DNA of 64,000 bases. It comes from Phycisphaeraceae bacterium (GTDB lineage: Bacteria > Planctomycetota > Phycisphaerae > Phycisphaerales > Phycisphaeraceae). The notes under the pieces are model-generated. The model made no database searches. It was not told the DNA's origin and saw only the letters and a program-made list of their open reading frames with translations. The number at the start of each line of letters is the position of its first letter. Within the stretch, counting starts at the first letter, position 1. Shown here piece by piece: positions 25,667 through 34,756 of the stretch. The stretch is taken from the NCBI GenBank assembly GCA_020849625.1, contig JADLFV010000146.1, forward strand, positions 1 to 64,000. Direction: 5' to 3'. The position numbers were made by a program, and so were the translations under genes.

Positions 25667-27766
25667 TCACACGGCAACAGGTGTCGCTTGCAACGGTAAC
25701 ACGAGCGTGAACGTGGCACCACAATCGGGGCCGTCACTGCTGACACTTAAATCACCGCCCAGTTCGCGTGCAGCCAGAGCGCCGTAGTGCAGGCCGAAGC
25801 CATGCCCGTCGGTCCGGGTGGTGAAGCCGTGGCTGAAGATGCGGGTGAGGTTATCCGCCGCGATTCCGATGCCGTTGTCCGTCACCCGGATGCGCATGCC
25901 TTCATCGCAGCGATCGATGCGAAGCATCAGTTGCTTGTCCGCCGGTGCCATGTGCTGCATGGCGTACTTGGCGTTGCTGATGAGGTTGACCAGGATCTGG
26001 ATCACCTTGTGCTTGTCCGTGTTGATCAGGGGCAGATTGGGCTCGATTTGCCGATCGATGGGGATCCGGTGTCGCTGCAATGCGGAGAGGTTGATTTGCA
26101 CAGCCTCATCCAGCACGCTGGGCAGGCTGACGCTCTCGATGGCGCTGCCGGTGCGGGCCAGGGACTGCTGCATGGTGACGATGTGCTTGATGTGCTCGAC
26201 GTTCTCCGCCAATTGGCGGATTTCATCGATCATCTGGTTTCTTTCCAGTTCTATCATCTCGTTCAATTTGTGCAGATAAGGCACAAGCTGCCGACCCTTG
26301 GGGTCGTTGTGCATGTATTGATCCAGTTGGCCCTGGTGCTCCTTGAGCAGTTGCACGACCTTGATCAGGCTGGCCGTTTTACTCTGACGCAAGCAGTCGC
26401 CCAGGACGGTGGTGGAGATGTTGATGCTGTTGAGCACGTTGCCGACGTTGTGCAGCACGCCGGTGGCGACCTCGGCCATGCCGGCCTGACGGGAGGCATC
26501 GACCAGGCGGGCGTGCAACTGCTCGCGTTCGACTTCGATGCGCTTGTGGTCGGATATGTCGGCGCAGGTCGTCAGCACACCGACCACCCGACCGTCCGCA
26601 TCGCACAGAGGCACACGGCTGGAAAGCATGTGAGTGGTTTGGTCGTCGCTGATGGTCAGACTCTCTTCGACCATAAGAACCGGTTTGCCGGTTTCGATCA
26701 CCTGCTGCTCCTGCTCGCAGGCAGTCTTGCTGAAGCACGGGGCATGGGGCAAGTCACGGTCGGTCTTGCCGATCACCTCATCGGGCGAGGCGCATCCGAG
26801 CAGTTCGGCCACGGCGTTATTGCAGCCGCGATAGACGCCGCGCCGGTCTTTCCACATGACGTAGAGCGGGATGTTGTCGATGACTTCCCGCAGCAATCGT
26901 TGCTGGAGCTGGAGCGAAACCGCGGACTGCTCGGCAGCATTTTTGGCCTCGACCAGGGCCGCGGTGCGCTGCTCGACGCGCTGCTGGAGGTTGTCATTGA
27001 GGCTGCGCAACTCGCTGTCGTGCTGACGCACGGCTTGGCGCATGTGCTCGAAGGCGCCGGCCAGTCGGCCGACTTCGTCCGGTGCAGCCGGTGGTATCTC
27101 GCAATCAAAGTCGCCGCGCGACATGCTGGCGCTGGCGGCCACCAGCTTGTTCAGCCGGACCGACCAGGTATTGATGCTCAGGTAGATGCCCAGTCCGCCC
27201 AGGATCAACACGATGAACACGGACGCCGTCGTGACCAGTATCTGCCGCTTGAGGGCTTCGTTGATTTCTTCGGTCGAGCGAGCAATCACCACGTGGCCGA
27301 GCACCTGCTCTGTCGCCTGGGACTTGCCCCCCGCTTGCGTCTGCGACTCATCCAGAAAAATCGCCAGTGAGTCGTCCTTCAAGTCAGCCAGGACGATCGG
27401 ACGTTGCGCAGAGACATAAGCGGAGCCTTCACCTTCGCCCGAGAGGTATATTGTCCAGAGGTTCTGATCGCGAACCTGCTGGATGATCGGCTTCTCGCTG
27501 TTGGCATCGTACACCGCCAGGAAACAGACCGATGACTCGCTAATGAAGCTTGACGCCAGCCGCTCCAGCTCGTTGAGGTCCTTGACGGCCATGGCCAGTT
27601 GCCCGGCGTAGGCGAATTTATCCGCTTCCGCCTGGATGTCCTCCACGTTGCTTTCGTTCAACAGGTTACATGTGTACCAGACGTCTACCGTGCTGGTGAT
27701 ACCGACGGCCAGCAACACCAGCACAAAGAACAGGAGGATTGCTTTGGTGCGCAATGACCAGCGCAT
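25667..27766 (-). CDS. Membrane-bound PAS histidine kinase
   Basis: 699-residue sensor kinase. TM1 (about 9-28), periplasmic sensor (about 29-173), TM2 (174-197), HAMP (198-250), coiled coil (250-290), PAS (292-405) and kinase core. The phospho-acceptor motif is unusual: GVLHNVGNVLNSI (His439) instead of HELRTPL, typical of the HATPase-type kinases lacking a classical HisKA. The ATP site shows NLISNAKYAM, DNGIGIA and HGFTTRTDGHGFGLH. It follows a periplasmic binding protein gene by 12 bp and a TonB receptor. No response regulator lies in the window. Confidence 0.92.
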   Translation of the reverse strand: MRWSLRTKAILLFFVLVLLAVGITSTVDVWYTCNLLNESNVEDIQAEADKFAYAGQLAMAVKDLNELERLASSFISESSVCFLAVYDANSEKPIIQQVRDQNLWTIYLSGEGEGSAYVSAQRPIVLADLKDDSLAIFLDESQTQAGGKSQATEQVLGHVVIARSTEEINEALKRQILVTTASVFIVLILGGLGIYLSINTWSVRLNKLVAASASMSRGDFDCEIPPAAPDEVGRLAGAFEHMRQAVRQHDSELRSLNDNLQQRVEQRTAALVEAKNAAEQSAVSLQLQQRLLREVIDNIPLYVMWKDRRGVYRGCNNAVAELLGCASPDEVIGKTDRDLPHAPCFSKTACEQEQQVIETGKPVLMVEESLTISDDQTTHMLSSRVPLCDADGRVVGVLTTCADISDHKRIEVEREQLHARLVDASRQAGMAEVATGVLHNVGNVLNSINISTTVLGDCLRQSKTASLIKVVQLLKEHQGQLDQYMHNDPKGRQLVPYLHKLNEMIELERNQMIDEIRQLAENVEHIKHIVTMQQSLARTGSAIESVSLPSVLDEAVQINLSALQRHRIPIDRQIEPNLPLINTDKHKVIQILVNLISNAKYAMQHMAPADKQLMLRIDRCDEGMRIRVTDNGIGIAADNLTRIFSHGFTTRTDGHGFGLHYGALAARELGGDLSVSSDGPDCGATFTLVLPLQATPVAV

Positions 27767-27778
27767 GACTGGACTCCC

Positions 27779-28732
27779 CTAATCCCGATAAACGATAGAC
27801 GCGCTTTTCAGCATATCTTCGTTAATGCGCACATTGAGTTTCTCTGCCACAATCAAATTCACAGCGATCTGATAATGCGGGGCCACGATGCGCGGCTGCG
27901 TCTCGGCCTCGGGCTGCTGCAGCACTTGCCGGGTCAGCTCCGCGACCTGTTCGCCCTGAGCAGAGGCTTTGATGTTGACGCCGATCAACGCTCCGGCCTT
28001 GACAAAGGCGCTGGAAAAGCCGAACACCGGCGTCTGCTGCCGCAGGCCCGCCAGCAGCAGTGCCCGGATACTGGCCGCGTTGTAGATCGAGGCGTCCGGC
28101 TCGGTCCAGATGATGGTCGGCTGCAGCTTCAGCAAGGCGATGATCGCCTCCGCCATCGAGTCATATTCGTCAACCGAGACGGTCAGCAGTCGGCAATCGC
28201 CCGGCAGGGCCGCTCGCAGATCGTGGATGCGATCGTCGGCATGTTGATCTTTCGAGTGGTAGAGCACGCCCACGCGGTGCGGCTCAGGCAGGGCGCGATG
28301 GATCAGGTCAAACTGATCGGACTGCGGCACGTCGGTGCTGATGCCGGTGCATGGCCGCCCTTGGGTCAGGCCCACCTGCTCCGGCTGAGAAACCATAGCG
28401 AACAGCAGCGGCAACTCGGGGGCCAGGTGTTCATGCAGATAGACCGCGGCCGGCGTGCCCAGGGCGATGACTGCCACCGTGTCGCCCTGGAGCAACGCCT
28501 GGATGCCCGACTTCTGCATCGCCTCCAACGTGGTCCTGCTTCGCGAGATGCCAAAACTTTCCAGTCGGCGCGTACAGGACTCTTCTGCCTGGGTGTAAGG
28601 CACGGCTTCACTGCTGAGTACGATCAGCACGCGATCAGCCGCGGCTTGGCCGGCCGCCAGCCCCCAGCTGAGCGCTGCCACACAGCAGATCGTCTTGGAT
28701 AGCCATGGGATGCGTTGGCGGGTGAAATACAT
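27779..28732 (-). CDS. ABC-type substrate-binding protein (ABC_sub_bind family)
   Basis: 317-residue periplasmic protein with signal peptide (about 12-32, ending GQAAAD). The two-lobed fold is suggested by VAVIALGTPAAVYL, LPLLFAMVSQP, HRVGVLYHSKDQ and FGFSSAFVKAGALIGVNI, as in the ABC_sub_bind (PF04392-like) family. No ABC permease or ATPase is nearby. It lies between the TonB receptor and the histidine kinase, so it more likely presents a ligand to the kinase sensor domain than feeds a transporter. Confidence 0.8.
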   Translation of the reverse strand: MYFTRQRIPWLSKTICCVAALSWGLAAGQAAADRVLIVLSSEAVPYTQAEESCTRRLESFGISRSRTTLEAMQKSGIQALLQGDTVAVIALGTPAAVYLHEHLAPELPLLFAMVSQPEQVGLTQGRPCTGISTDVPQSDQFDLIHRALPEPHRVGVLYHSKDQHADDRIHDLRAALPGDCRLLTVSVDEYDSMAEAIIALLKLQPTIIWTEPDASIYNAASIRALLLAGLRQQTPVFGFSSAFVKAGALIGVNIKASAQGEQVAELTRQVLQQPEAETQPRIVAPHYQIAVNLIVAEKLNVRINEDMLKSASIVYRD

Positions 28733-28761
28733 ATTGGGGTCCTGCTACAGGAATCGTCGCA

Positions 28762-30789
28762 TCAAAACCTGATTTGCACGCGGCCGAAGAAGGTGCGTCC
28801 GGGTGTTTCATGCGGGTTGCTGGTGGTCAGCGGCTGCACCGCGAAATCAGCATGATCGAACACATCGCTGACGCCGATCATCACTTCGCCGCGGCCTTGG
28901 CAGATGCGCTTCGACAGCGTCAGGTCGAGTCGATGGTATTCCTGTGTCGGCGCGGATTGGCCGGGGATGCTGTACGTGTCACAAGCGGTGCTGAACTTGT
29001 AATTGGCTGCAAAAACGAAGTCCTCCGGCAGGCGCCATAACAGGTTGACGCCGAGCTTGTGCGCCGCGGGTGTGAAGCTGCGGGTGTCCTGGCCCGTATG
29101 ATCGAGATCGAAACCGTTATAGCTGTACCAGAGGGTTACTGAGCCCTGCGGCAACGTCCACTCCAGCGACGTGTCGATGCCATAGGCGTCAGCTCCACCC
29201 TGGTTGGACAGGTCCAGCATGACCGGCGGCGATATCGAGAGTAAGTAATAACCGACGAGATCTTCATAGCGTTGCAGGTAAGCGTCGGCGCGCAATGTCA
29301 ACTGATCGTTCAAGCGGCCGGTGTACCCGGCCTCCAGGGCGTAGATCTGCTCGTTGTCCACGTCACCGGGTGGAAGAAATACGACGACGGGCGTGTCCGG
29401 CGGGAAAGGCGGCGAGGGGGCTACGTCGCGTTCAGCGATCATCTCACGAATACCAGGCATCATAGCGCGAAAGGACTTGGCCCCCGCCAGGCGCAGGACG
29501 TGTCGCTGCTGCTCATCCAGCGCGTACAACGCCGCCAGTCGGCCCGACCAGTCGGCCCCCGTGCCACTGTAATAGTCCACTCGCGCCTGGCCTTCCAACG
29601 TGAACCGGTCGTTGATCCGCCAGTGGTCGATGGCGAAAAGCCCGGCCCAGTAGTCCGTGAATGGGGCGTGCAGCAGGACTAAATCCGAAGGGATGATCTC
29701 GCTTTGATCCACATAGACCGCGCGCAGGTTGCCGCCCACGGTCATCGTGTGTTCCTGGCCGGGGTGGAACTGGTACTGACCTTCCAGGTCGTTCTCGACG
29801 ACCATGTGCCGCCACAGGGTGGATTCGTCCATGTCCTGATAGCGGCCGGACCATTGCAGATAGGTGGATTGGTCCGAGTCGATGTCGTGTTCGAGTCGAA
29901 TGAAATAGCGTGCTTCCTCGCGGCGCGAGTCCTCACTGGGATAGACGCTGAGGTATTCATACGGCCCCCAGTCCTCGTGAACGGCTGCCAGGCCGAAGCG
30001 CCATTGGCTGTCGGTAGTGGCGTGATAGTGGGCCTCGCCATCGAAGATGCTGTGACGGTTGAAGTCGGTGGAGGTGAAGTTGTCGTGATTGATCGCGTCC
30101 TCGGAGCTTTGGTGGTTGGCATAAGCGCCGCTAATGCGCCACAGCCATTGGCCGCTCTCGGCGCCCCAGCGCAACTGGTTGTAGGTGTCGCCATACTCGT
30201 TGACGGTGCTGGATGCCAGCACGCCCAGTGTGTCGATCGGATCCTTGGTGATGATGTTGATCACGCCGTTGAGGGCGTTGGCGCCCCAGGCCGCGCCGCC
30301 GGGACCGCGCACCACTTCGATGCGTTCGATGTCCTCGATGATCAGCGGCAGATCGATCCAGTTGGTGCTGCCATAGACGGGGCTCATGGCGTTGCGGCCA
30401 TTGATCAGCACCAACGTGCGATCGGTCTGCTGGTGGTGCAGGCCGTGCACGCCGACGATATAACGGTTGCGATCGACGCGCAGGACATCGACGCCGGGCG
30501 TGAACTGAAGCAACTCGGCGACGTTGGTCGCGCCGCTGTAGTGGATCATCTCGCTGCCGAGAATGTCCACGGGCACCGCCGAAAGATTGATCGGTTGGGC
30601 ATGGCGCGAAGCGCTGATGACGGTGGGCAGATCGGCGAACAGCAGCAACTCATCGCTGAGTTGGCTCCCGGATTCACCCTGTTGCGGCGTTGCGGCGACC
30701 GCGCCGTGCGCGAGCCACCCTGCGGCTGCTTGAAGCCACAAGGCCAGGATGGTGATGGGCAGATACCGACTCCGCGCGAACACAGCCAT
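28762..30789 (-). CDS. TonB-dependent outer-membrane receptor
   Basis: 675-residue outer-membrane receptor. A signal peptide (about 1-33) precedes the plug domain (about 55-175: TVISASR, VPVDILGSEMI, ELLQFTPGVDV, ERIEVVRGPGGAAWGANA, GVINIITK), then a 22-strand-type barrel ending in the outer-membrane signature FGRVQIRF with terminal Phe. The start at ATG 30789 is supported by GGAGG six to ten bases upstream. Several plug phrases resemble catecholate/cobalamin-type receptors, but the ligand is unknown. Cotranscribed with the binding protein and kinase downstream. Confidence 0.92.
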   Translation of the reverse strand: MAVFARSRYLPITILALWLQAAAGWLAHGAVAATPQQGESGSQLSDELLLFADLPTVISASRHAQPINLSAVPVDILGSEMIHYSGATNVAELLQFTPGVDVLRVDRNRYIVGVHGLHHQQTDRTLVLINGRNAMSPVYGSTNWIDLPLIIEDIERIEVVRGPGGAAWGANALNGVINIITKDPIDTLGVLASSTVNEYGDTYNQLRWGAESGQWLWRISGAYANHQSSEDAINHDNFTSTDFNRHSIFDGEAHYHATTDSQWRFGLAAVHEDWGPYEYLSVYPSEDSRREEARYFIRLEHDIDSDQSTYLQWSGRYQDMDESTLWRHMVVENDLEGQYQFHPGQEHTMTVGGNLRAVYVDQSEIIPSDLVLLHAPFTDYWAGLFAIDHWRINDRFTLEGQARVDYYSGTGADWSGRLAALYALDEQQRHVLRLAGAKSFRAMMPGIREMIAERDVAPSPPFPPDTPVVVFLPPGDVDNEQIYALEAGYTGRLNDQLTLRADAYLQRYEDLVGYYLLSISPPVMLDLSNQGGADAYGIDTSLEWTLPQGSVTLWYSYNGFDLDHTGQDTRSFTPAAHKLGVNLLWRLPEDFVFAANYKFSTACDTYSIPGQSAPTQEYHRLDLTLSKRICQGRGEVMIGVSDVFDHADFAVQPLTTSNPHETPGRTFFGRVQIRF

Positions 30790-30939
30790 GGTGCGCCTCC
30801 TGCAAGCTGTTGTTACAGCCCGCAGACCACACCCCCCCAACACACGAAGTGTGTGCATTCGGAAACTTCGGCATAAACGTGACAGGGCTTAAGTCCGGCA
30901 AAGTTTCCCCGGTCATACAGAAGAATTGGCGGTGACGGA
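30790..30939 (-). promoter_or_regulatory. Structured leader of the TonB-receptor operon
   Basis: The 150-nt leader contains an 8-bp perfect inverted repeat AAGTTTCC/GGAAACTT (30861-30868 with 30901-30908) and a 6-bp hairpin ACACAC-GAA-GTGTGT (30840-30854), followed on the minus strand by a G-rich stretch and the ribosome site. CCGG...CCGG pairing (around 30893-30912) competes with the 8-bp pairing. It could be a cis-regulatory RNA; it does not match riboswitch consensus sequences I know. Confidence 0.35.
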
Positions 30940-32028
30940 CTATCGGTTATCGGCAACGTGTCGCCTCAGACCACCGGCCGGTGTGGAGGAATCGCGAATG
31001 GTCAATTCCGGCTCGAAGTGCACCGCGTGGCCGTGCGGACATTTGCCTTCCAGCGTGTCGATCAACAGATCGGCTGCGGCGGAACCTGCTTCGGCGGTGG
31101 GCGGATCGACCGTGGACAGCGGCGGATTGAAATACTCACCAATGTCGCCGCTGTGATAGCTGACGATCAGGAAATCGCGACCCGGCGTCAGTCCCGCTTC
31201 CACCAGGGCGTGAATGCCCGCCATCACCAGGCGTCCACCAACACCCAGCAGACCGTCCGGCCGCGCATGATTGGAGGCCAGCGCCTGTTTCATCACACGA
31301 TAGCCTTCACCCATCCAGTCATGACTGACCTTCTCCGACCACAACACCAGGGGCTCGGGCGCGTTCATCTCTTTCAGACCGGCCAGATAACCCTTGACGT
31401 TGTTAACGAACGGCGGATTGGGATGCCCGCCCATGATCCAGACGTTGCGAGCGCCTTGTTCGCAGATGTGTTTGGCGGAAAGGTAACCGCCGCGAAACTC
31501 ATCAGTCACCACGTGTCCGACGCGCGGATCGTTGAAGCGGTGTTCGATGGAAACCACCGCCATGCCGCGGTCCAGCCAGGAGCTGATCCACTCATCCGGC
31601 ATTTCGCGCGCTGCGTGGCTGACCACCGCCATGCCCGGCACGCCACCCGGAATGCTCTGTGGTCCCACCATGCTGGCGCTCAGTTCGCGCCCCGAGGGAC
31701 GTTCGGTGAATAACGTGCTCAGCAGCACGTGATAACCTCGCACCATGGCGCGATAGGCGAACGCTTCGCCGGTGATCGCCGAGTGACGGTCGCTGATCTG
31801 GTGCATGCACAGCACCAGCAGCTTGCTGGCTGGCTGCTTCAACTGCGTGGCGAAAAAGTTGGGATGATATTTGAGCTGTTGCGTGGCTTTGAGGATCAGC
31901 TTCTCGGTCTCGGTGGCGATCCGCCGCTCCTTGGCCTTGCCGTTGAGCACAGCACTGACCGTGGAGATGCTCACGCCCACCTGCTGGGCGATGGTCTTGA
32001 GCGTGACGGGCGACTTGGAGTCGGTCAT
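30940..32028 (-). CDS. LacI-family transcriptional regulator
   Basis: 362-residue repressor. The HTH (about 7-30) reads VTLKTIAQQVGVSISTVSAV with the LacI hinge KERRIATETEKLIL; the sensor domain (about 65-345) shows LLVLCMHQISDRHS, GAIGERF-like turn phrases and DGLLGVGGRLVMAGI, and ends with the typical TIRDSS segment. Start at ATG 32028 because residues before it show no HTH. It diverges from the M20 peptidase gene; TTGCACAAA direct repeats in the spacer are candidate operators. Confidence 0.9.
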   Translation of the reverse strand: MTDSKSPVTLKTIAQQVGVSISTVSAVLNGKAKERRIATETEKLILKATQQLKYHPNFFATQLKQPASKLLVLCMHQISDRHSAITGEAFAYRAMVRGYHVLLSTLFTERPSGRELSASMVGPQSIPGGVPGMAVVSHAAREMPDEWISSWLDRGMAVVSIEHRFNDPRVGHVVTDEFRGGYLSAKHICEQGARNVWIMGGHPNPPFVNNVKGYLAGLKEMNAPEPLVLWSEKVSHDWMGEGYRVMKQALASNHARPDGLLGVGGRLVMAGIHALVEAGLTPGRDFLIVSYHSGDIGEYFNPPLSTVDPPTAEAGSAAADLLIDTLEGKCPHGHAVHFEPELTIRDSSTPAGGLRRHVADNR

Positions 32029-32292
32029 GGTAATCGGTTGAGTCCTCGCAGCGTTGACCTTGCACAAATCGGCACAAAAAGAGGTGGACTTTTTGCACAA
32101 ACGATGTACCTGAGTATAAAAGCCCTTGGATTCGCCTGTCAAGCATTTCGCAGCTTTTGCCCGCCGACCCCCCGCGCCGTGCCCGGATTGGGGTTTGACA
32201 AAGCACCGGACGGACCTTAATCAAGGCAGCCTGTGTCGGTTCACCCCGGGTGCCGCGATGCCCGTGGAGACCTCGGCCGCAGCGGATACGCC
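32029..32292. promoter_or_regulatory. LacI/M20 divergent spacer with TTGCACAAA repeats
   Basis: TTGCACAAA occurs at 32060-32068 and again at 32093-32101, exactly 33 bp apart (three helical turns), with a related CGGCACAAAAA between them. Both lie close to the LacI start, so they are good candidates for autoregulatory operators. No other gene is seen in the 264 bp. Confidence 0.5.
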
Positions 32293-33432
32293 ATGACGCC
32301 AGCCATCAGCCAACCCCAAAACGTCATCGAACTGTTGCAGGCCATGGTACGCACGCCGTCGGTCAGTGGGAACGAGTCGGCCCTTGGTGATTACCTGGTT
32401 GACCTTGCCCAACGCTGGAAACTCGATGTGCAGCGACTGCCGCTACATGGTCAGCCCGATCAGATTCTGATCACCGTCACCGCCGACCGCGCTGAGGCGT
32501 CGTGCCTGTTGTTCGACAGTCACATGGACACCGTCAGCGTGGAAGGCATGACGATCGATCCGTTTGCTGCCGAGTTGCGCGACGGGCGCATCTATGGGCG
32601 CGGCTCGTGCGACACCAAGGGCACCGGCGCCGCCATGCTCTGGGCGTTGCGCTGTTATGCTGAACAACACGAGCGACCCAATCGCATCGCGCTGTTGTTC
32701 AGTGTTGACGAAGAAGTCGCCATGGCGGGCATTCGTGCATTCGTGCGCGATGATCTGCCGCGACTAGATCTGAAACCGGCGGCTGTCATCGTGGGCGAGC
32801 CGACGGATATGCACCCCATCATCGCTCATCATGGCCTCGTCCGCTGGCGCATCACCACGCGCGGCATTGCCGCTCACTCCGCCACGCCTTCGGCCGGTTA
32901 CAGCGCCATCTCCGACATGGTGCGGATCGTCACCGCCATCGAATCGCAATACATTCCCACCGTCACCGCCGCCGATCCGCTCACCGGCCCGGCTGCCTGT
33001 TCGGTCAACACCATCCGCGGCGGTAGTTCCGCCAACATCATCCCCGACCGTTGCGTCATTGACGTCGATCGCCGTCTGACGCCCGCAGAGGATGCCGCGT
33101 CCGCCACGGTTGCCTTGCAGCGCATCCTCGCGCCGTTGCAGGTGAATCATGAATGCCGGGCCGTGGTGCAGCATCCGCCGCTGACCACGCGCTACAACGC
33201 CGCCATCGTGCAGCAGGCCCGCGACGTGCTGGCCGCGATGAATCTGCCCACCATGACGCTGGGTGTTGCTTTCGCTACGCATGCTGCCTATTTCGATGAA
33301 GCGGCGATTCCCGCCGTGGTTTTAGGCCCCGGCGACGCATCGCCCGCCCATAGCAAAGATGAATATGTCGAAGCCGCCCAGGTCGAGCGCGGCGTCGAAC
33401 TCTACCAGCGCCTGATGCGCGCTGCGCTGTAA
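32293..33432 (+). CDS. M20-family metallopeptidase (ArgE/DapE-like)
   Basis: 379-residue dizinc amidohydrolase. Metal ligands are recognisable: DSHMDTV (His77, Asp79), GSCDTKG (Asp107, bridging), DEEVA (catalytic Glu140, Glu141) and HSKDEY (C-terminal His). Related to acetylornithine deacetylase and succinyl-diaminopimelate desuccinylase, so it would hydrolyse an N-acyl amino acid in the cytoplasm. The lid domain (about 175-285) is present. Start ATG 32293 is chosen by family length; a GTG at 32233 is also in frame. Its neighbour is a LacI repressor, hinting at inducible rather than biosynthetic use. Confidence 0.86.
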   Translation: MTPAISQPQNVIELLQAMVRTPSVSGNESALGDYLVDLAQRWKLDVQRLPLHGQPDQILITVTADRAEASCLLFDSHMDTVSVEGMTIDPFAAELRDGRIYGRGSCDTKGTGAAMLWALRCYAEQHERPNRIALLFSVDEEVAMAGIRAFVRDDLPRLDLKPAAVIVGEPTDMHPIIAHHGLVRWRITTRGIAAHSATPSAGYSAISDMVRIVTAIESQYIPTVTAADPLTGPAACSVNTIRGGSSANIIPDRCVIDVDRRLTPAEDAASATVALQRILAPLQVNHECRAVVQHPPLTTRYNAAIVQQARDVLAAMNLPTMTLGVAFATHAAYFDEAAIPAVVLGPGDASPAHSKDEYVEAAQVERGVELYQRLMRAAL

Positions 33433-33435
33433 TGT

Positions 33436-34353
33436 TCACACTGCCACGTTGATTTGTTGTGGACTTTGCACACTGAACCAGCGCGTGGCGCAGTGCTGCT
33501 GTGTCAGCGTGACGCGCCGCCAGACCTCGGGATTCTGCTCGAAAACCTCGCGCACCTTACACGGGTCGTTGCACTGGCGCGAGCGATGCATCAGCACCAC
33601 GTAGCGCGGCAGACCCGGCTGCGACTGCCGGCAGATCTCGCACACCGCTGCGTATGCCTGCTCGTTGGAAAGGTGCCCGCCGTCGGACATGTTGCGCCGA
33701 TTGAGCCAGACCGGCCGCCCGCTCTCCTGCGTCATCCGCGGATCGTGATTGCTCTCCAGACACAGCACGCCGACCCCCCGGAAGTACTCCAGCAGTGTGC
33801 TGGGCACGTGACCCAGGTCCGTGGCGTAACCCAGCCCGCAGCCGTCGGCTGAATCAAATCGATAACCGACCACGCCTGCCGAATCGTGCTGCAGATCAAT
33901 CGGCACACTGCGCAGTCCCGGCAGCGGCTCGAACGCATCATCGAACGTCTGCAGCAATCCGCATCGCAGCAGATCCCCCGCGCTTTCAATCGCCAGCAAT
34001 TCATCTGCGTGCTTGCTATGCACGAACAGACGGATGCGATGCCTGAGCAGTGTGCGCGTCCAGTGCGGGCGAAAGTGGTCCTGATCCAGGTGCGTCAGGC
34101 AAATCGCTTCGATATCTTTCAACTCGACGCCCGCCTTGTGCAGACGTTCGCCCGTGGTGCGCGGCCCGAACCCCGCATCGATCAGCATCGCCCGGCCCGC
34201 ATGCGTCACCACCGTGCTGTTGCCCCCGGACCCACTACCCAGCACGCAAACACCGAGCGCTGACGACGAAACCGCTGCTTCGGTCAACCGCAGTTGCCGC
34301 TGTGAGCTTTCGGGTGCAAACAAGCCAAGTTGCATGGGTGTCTGAGCCGGCAT
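33436..34353 (-). CDS. MBL-fold metallohydrolase (YycJ/WalJ-like) with HxDxDH motif
   Basis: 305-residue metallo-beta-lactamase-fold protein. It has GSGSGGNSTVV and LIDAGFG as in YycJ-type members. The metal motif is THLDQDHF (His88, Asp90, Asp92, His93), so the second His of the canonical HxHxDH is Asp, a pattern also seen in ComEC-type domains. Further ligands are likely in YATDLGH and LESNHD. The ATG at 34353 has GAGG upstream; an earlier GTG at 34425 is possible. It converges with the M20 gene, with 3 bp between stops. Confidence 0.78.
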   Translation of the reverse strand: MPAQTPMQLGLFAPESSQRQLRLTEAAVSSSALGVCVLGSGSGGNSTVVTHAGRAMLIDAGFGPRTTGERLHKAGVELKDIEAICLTHLDQDHFRPHWTRTLLRHRIRLFVHSKHADELLAIESAGDLLRCGLLQTFDDAFEPLPGLRSVPIDLQHDSAGVVGYRFDSADGCGLGYATDLGHVPSTLLEYFRGVGVLCLESNHDPRMTQESGRPVWLNRRNMSDGGHLSNEQAYAAVCEICRQSQPGLPRYVVLMHRSRQCNDPCKVREVFEQNPEVWRRVTLTQQHCATRWFSVQSPQQINVAV

Positions 34354-34425
34354 CCGTGCCTCATGGGTGATCTGCTCGCGATCATCACGCCGGCCGATGA
34401 ACTTGTCAAGCCCCCATGGCAGCAC

Positions 34426-34756
34426 ATCCGGCGTGCACGTTCGACTTAATCCACTATCGAAACATGGCTTCCATGAACTGAGCCACGAAGAGCACGAAGG
34501 ACGTCAAAAGCAAATGGGCCACGAATATCAGAAAAGGTAAAGAGGTTGCCAGGGACACAAAAAGTCATAAGAACGCGAACGACACAGAGAACAAAGAAAA
34601 CGCGAATGATGCGGAAAACGCAAACTTATGCTCATCACCGGCCGAACGCACTTGCACCACATGAAATGAAGCTTCAATAGCAAGAACAAGTTTAAGTTAA
34701 ATATTAAGTACTTTAACGTGCCCTGCATGGGGTGGTTTAGCTAGGGAGTTGGCGTT
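34426..34756. other. Gene-free stretch with short-period repeats and an AT-rich island
   Basis: No coding frame is credible. It holds CACGAAG/ACGCGAA-type degenerate repeats (34484-34622), then an AT-rich tract with TTTAAGTTAAA (34690-34700), an 11-mer shared exactly with 50136-50146. Confidence 0.6.
34484..34622. repeat. Degenerate CACGAAG / AACGCGAA short-period repeat cluster
   Basis: Begins CCACGAAGAGCACGAAGGA, continues with GGGCCACGAATATC and GGGACACAAAAAG, and ends ACACAGAGAACAAAGAAAACGC. The 8-9 bp units match the outer arms at 51874-51890 and (as reverse complement) 481-506. It lies at the right edge of the repeat-free block, just before the transposase remnant. Confidence 0.65.

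Noticed and set aside
25787-27370. Long open frame (about 527 codons) opposite the histidine kinase
   Set aside because: Shadow of a GC-rich gene read on the other strand; no family motif, and the kinase on the minus strand has complete domains.
30790-30939. Cyclic-di-GMP riboswitch before the TonB receptor
   Set aside because: GGGGAAACTTTG and GCCGG superficially recall GEMM motifs, but the order and the paired elements do not fit.
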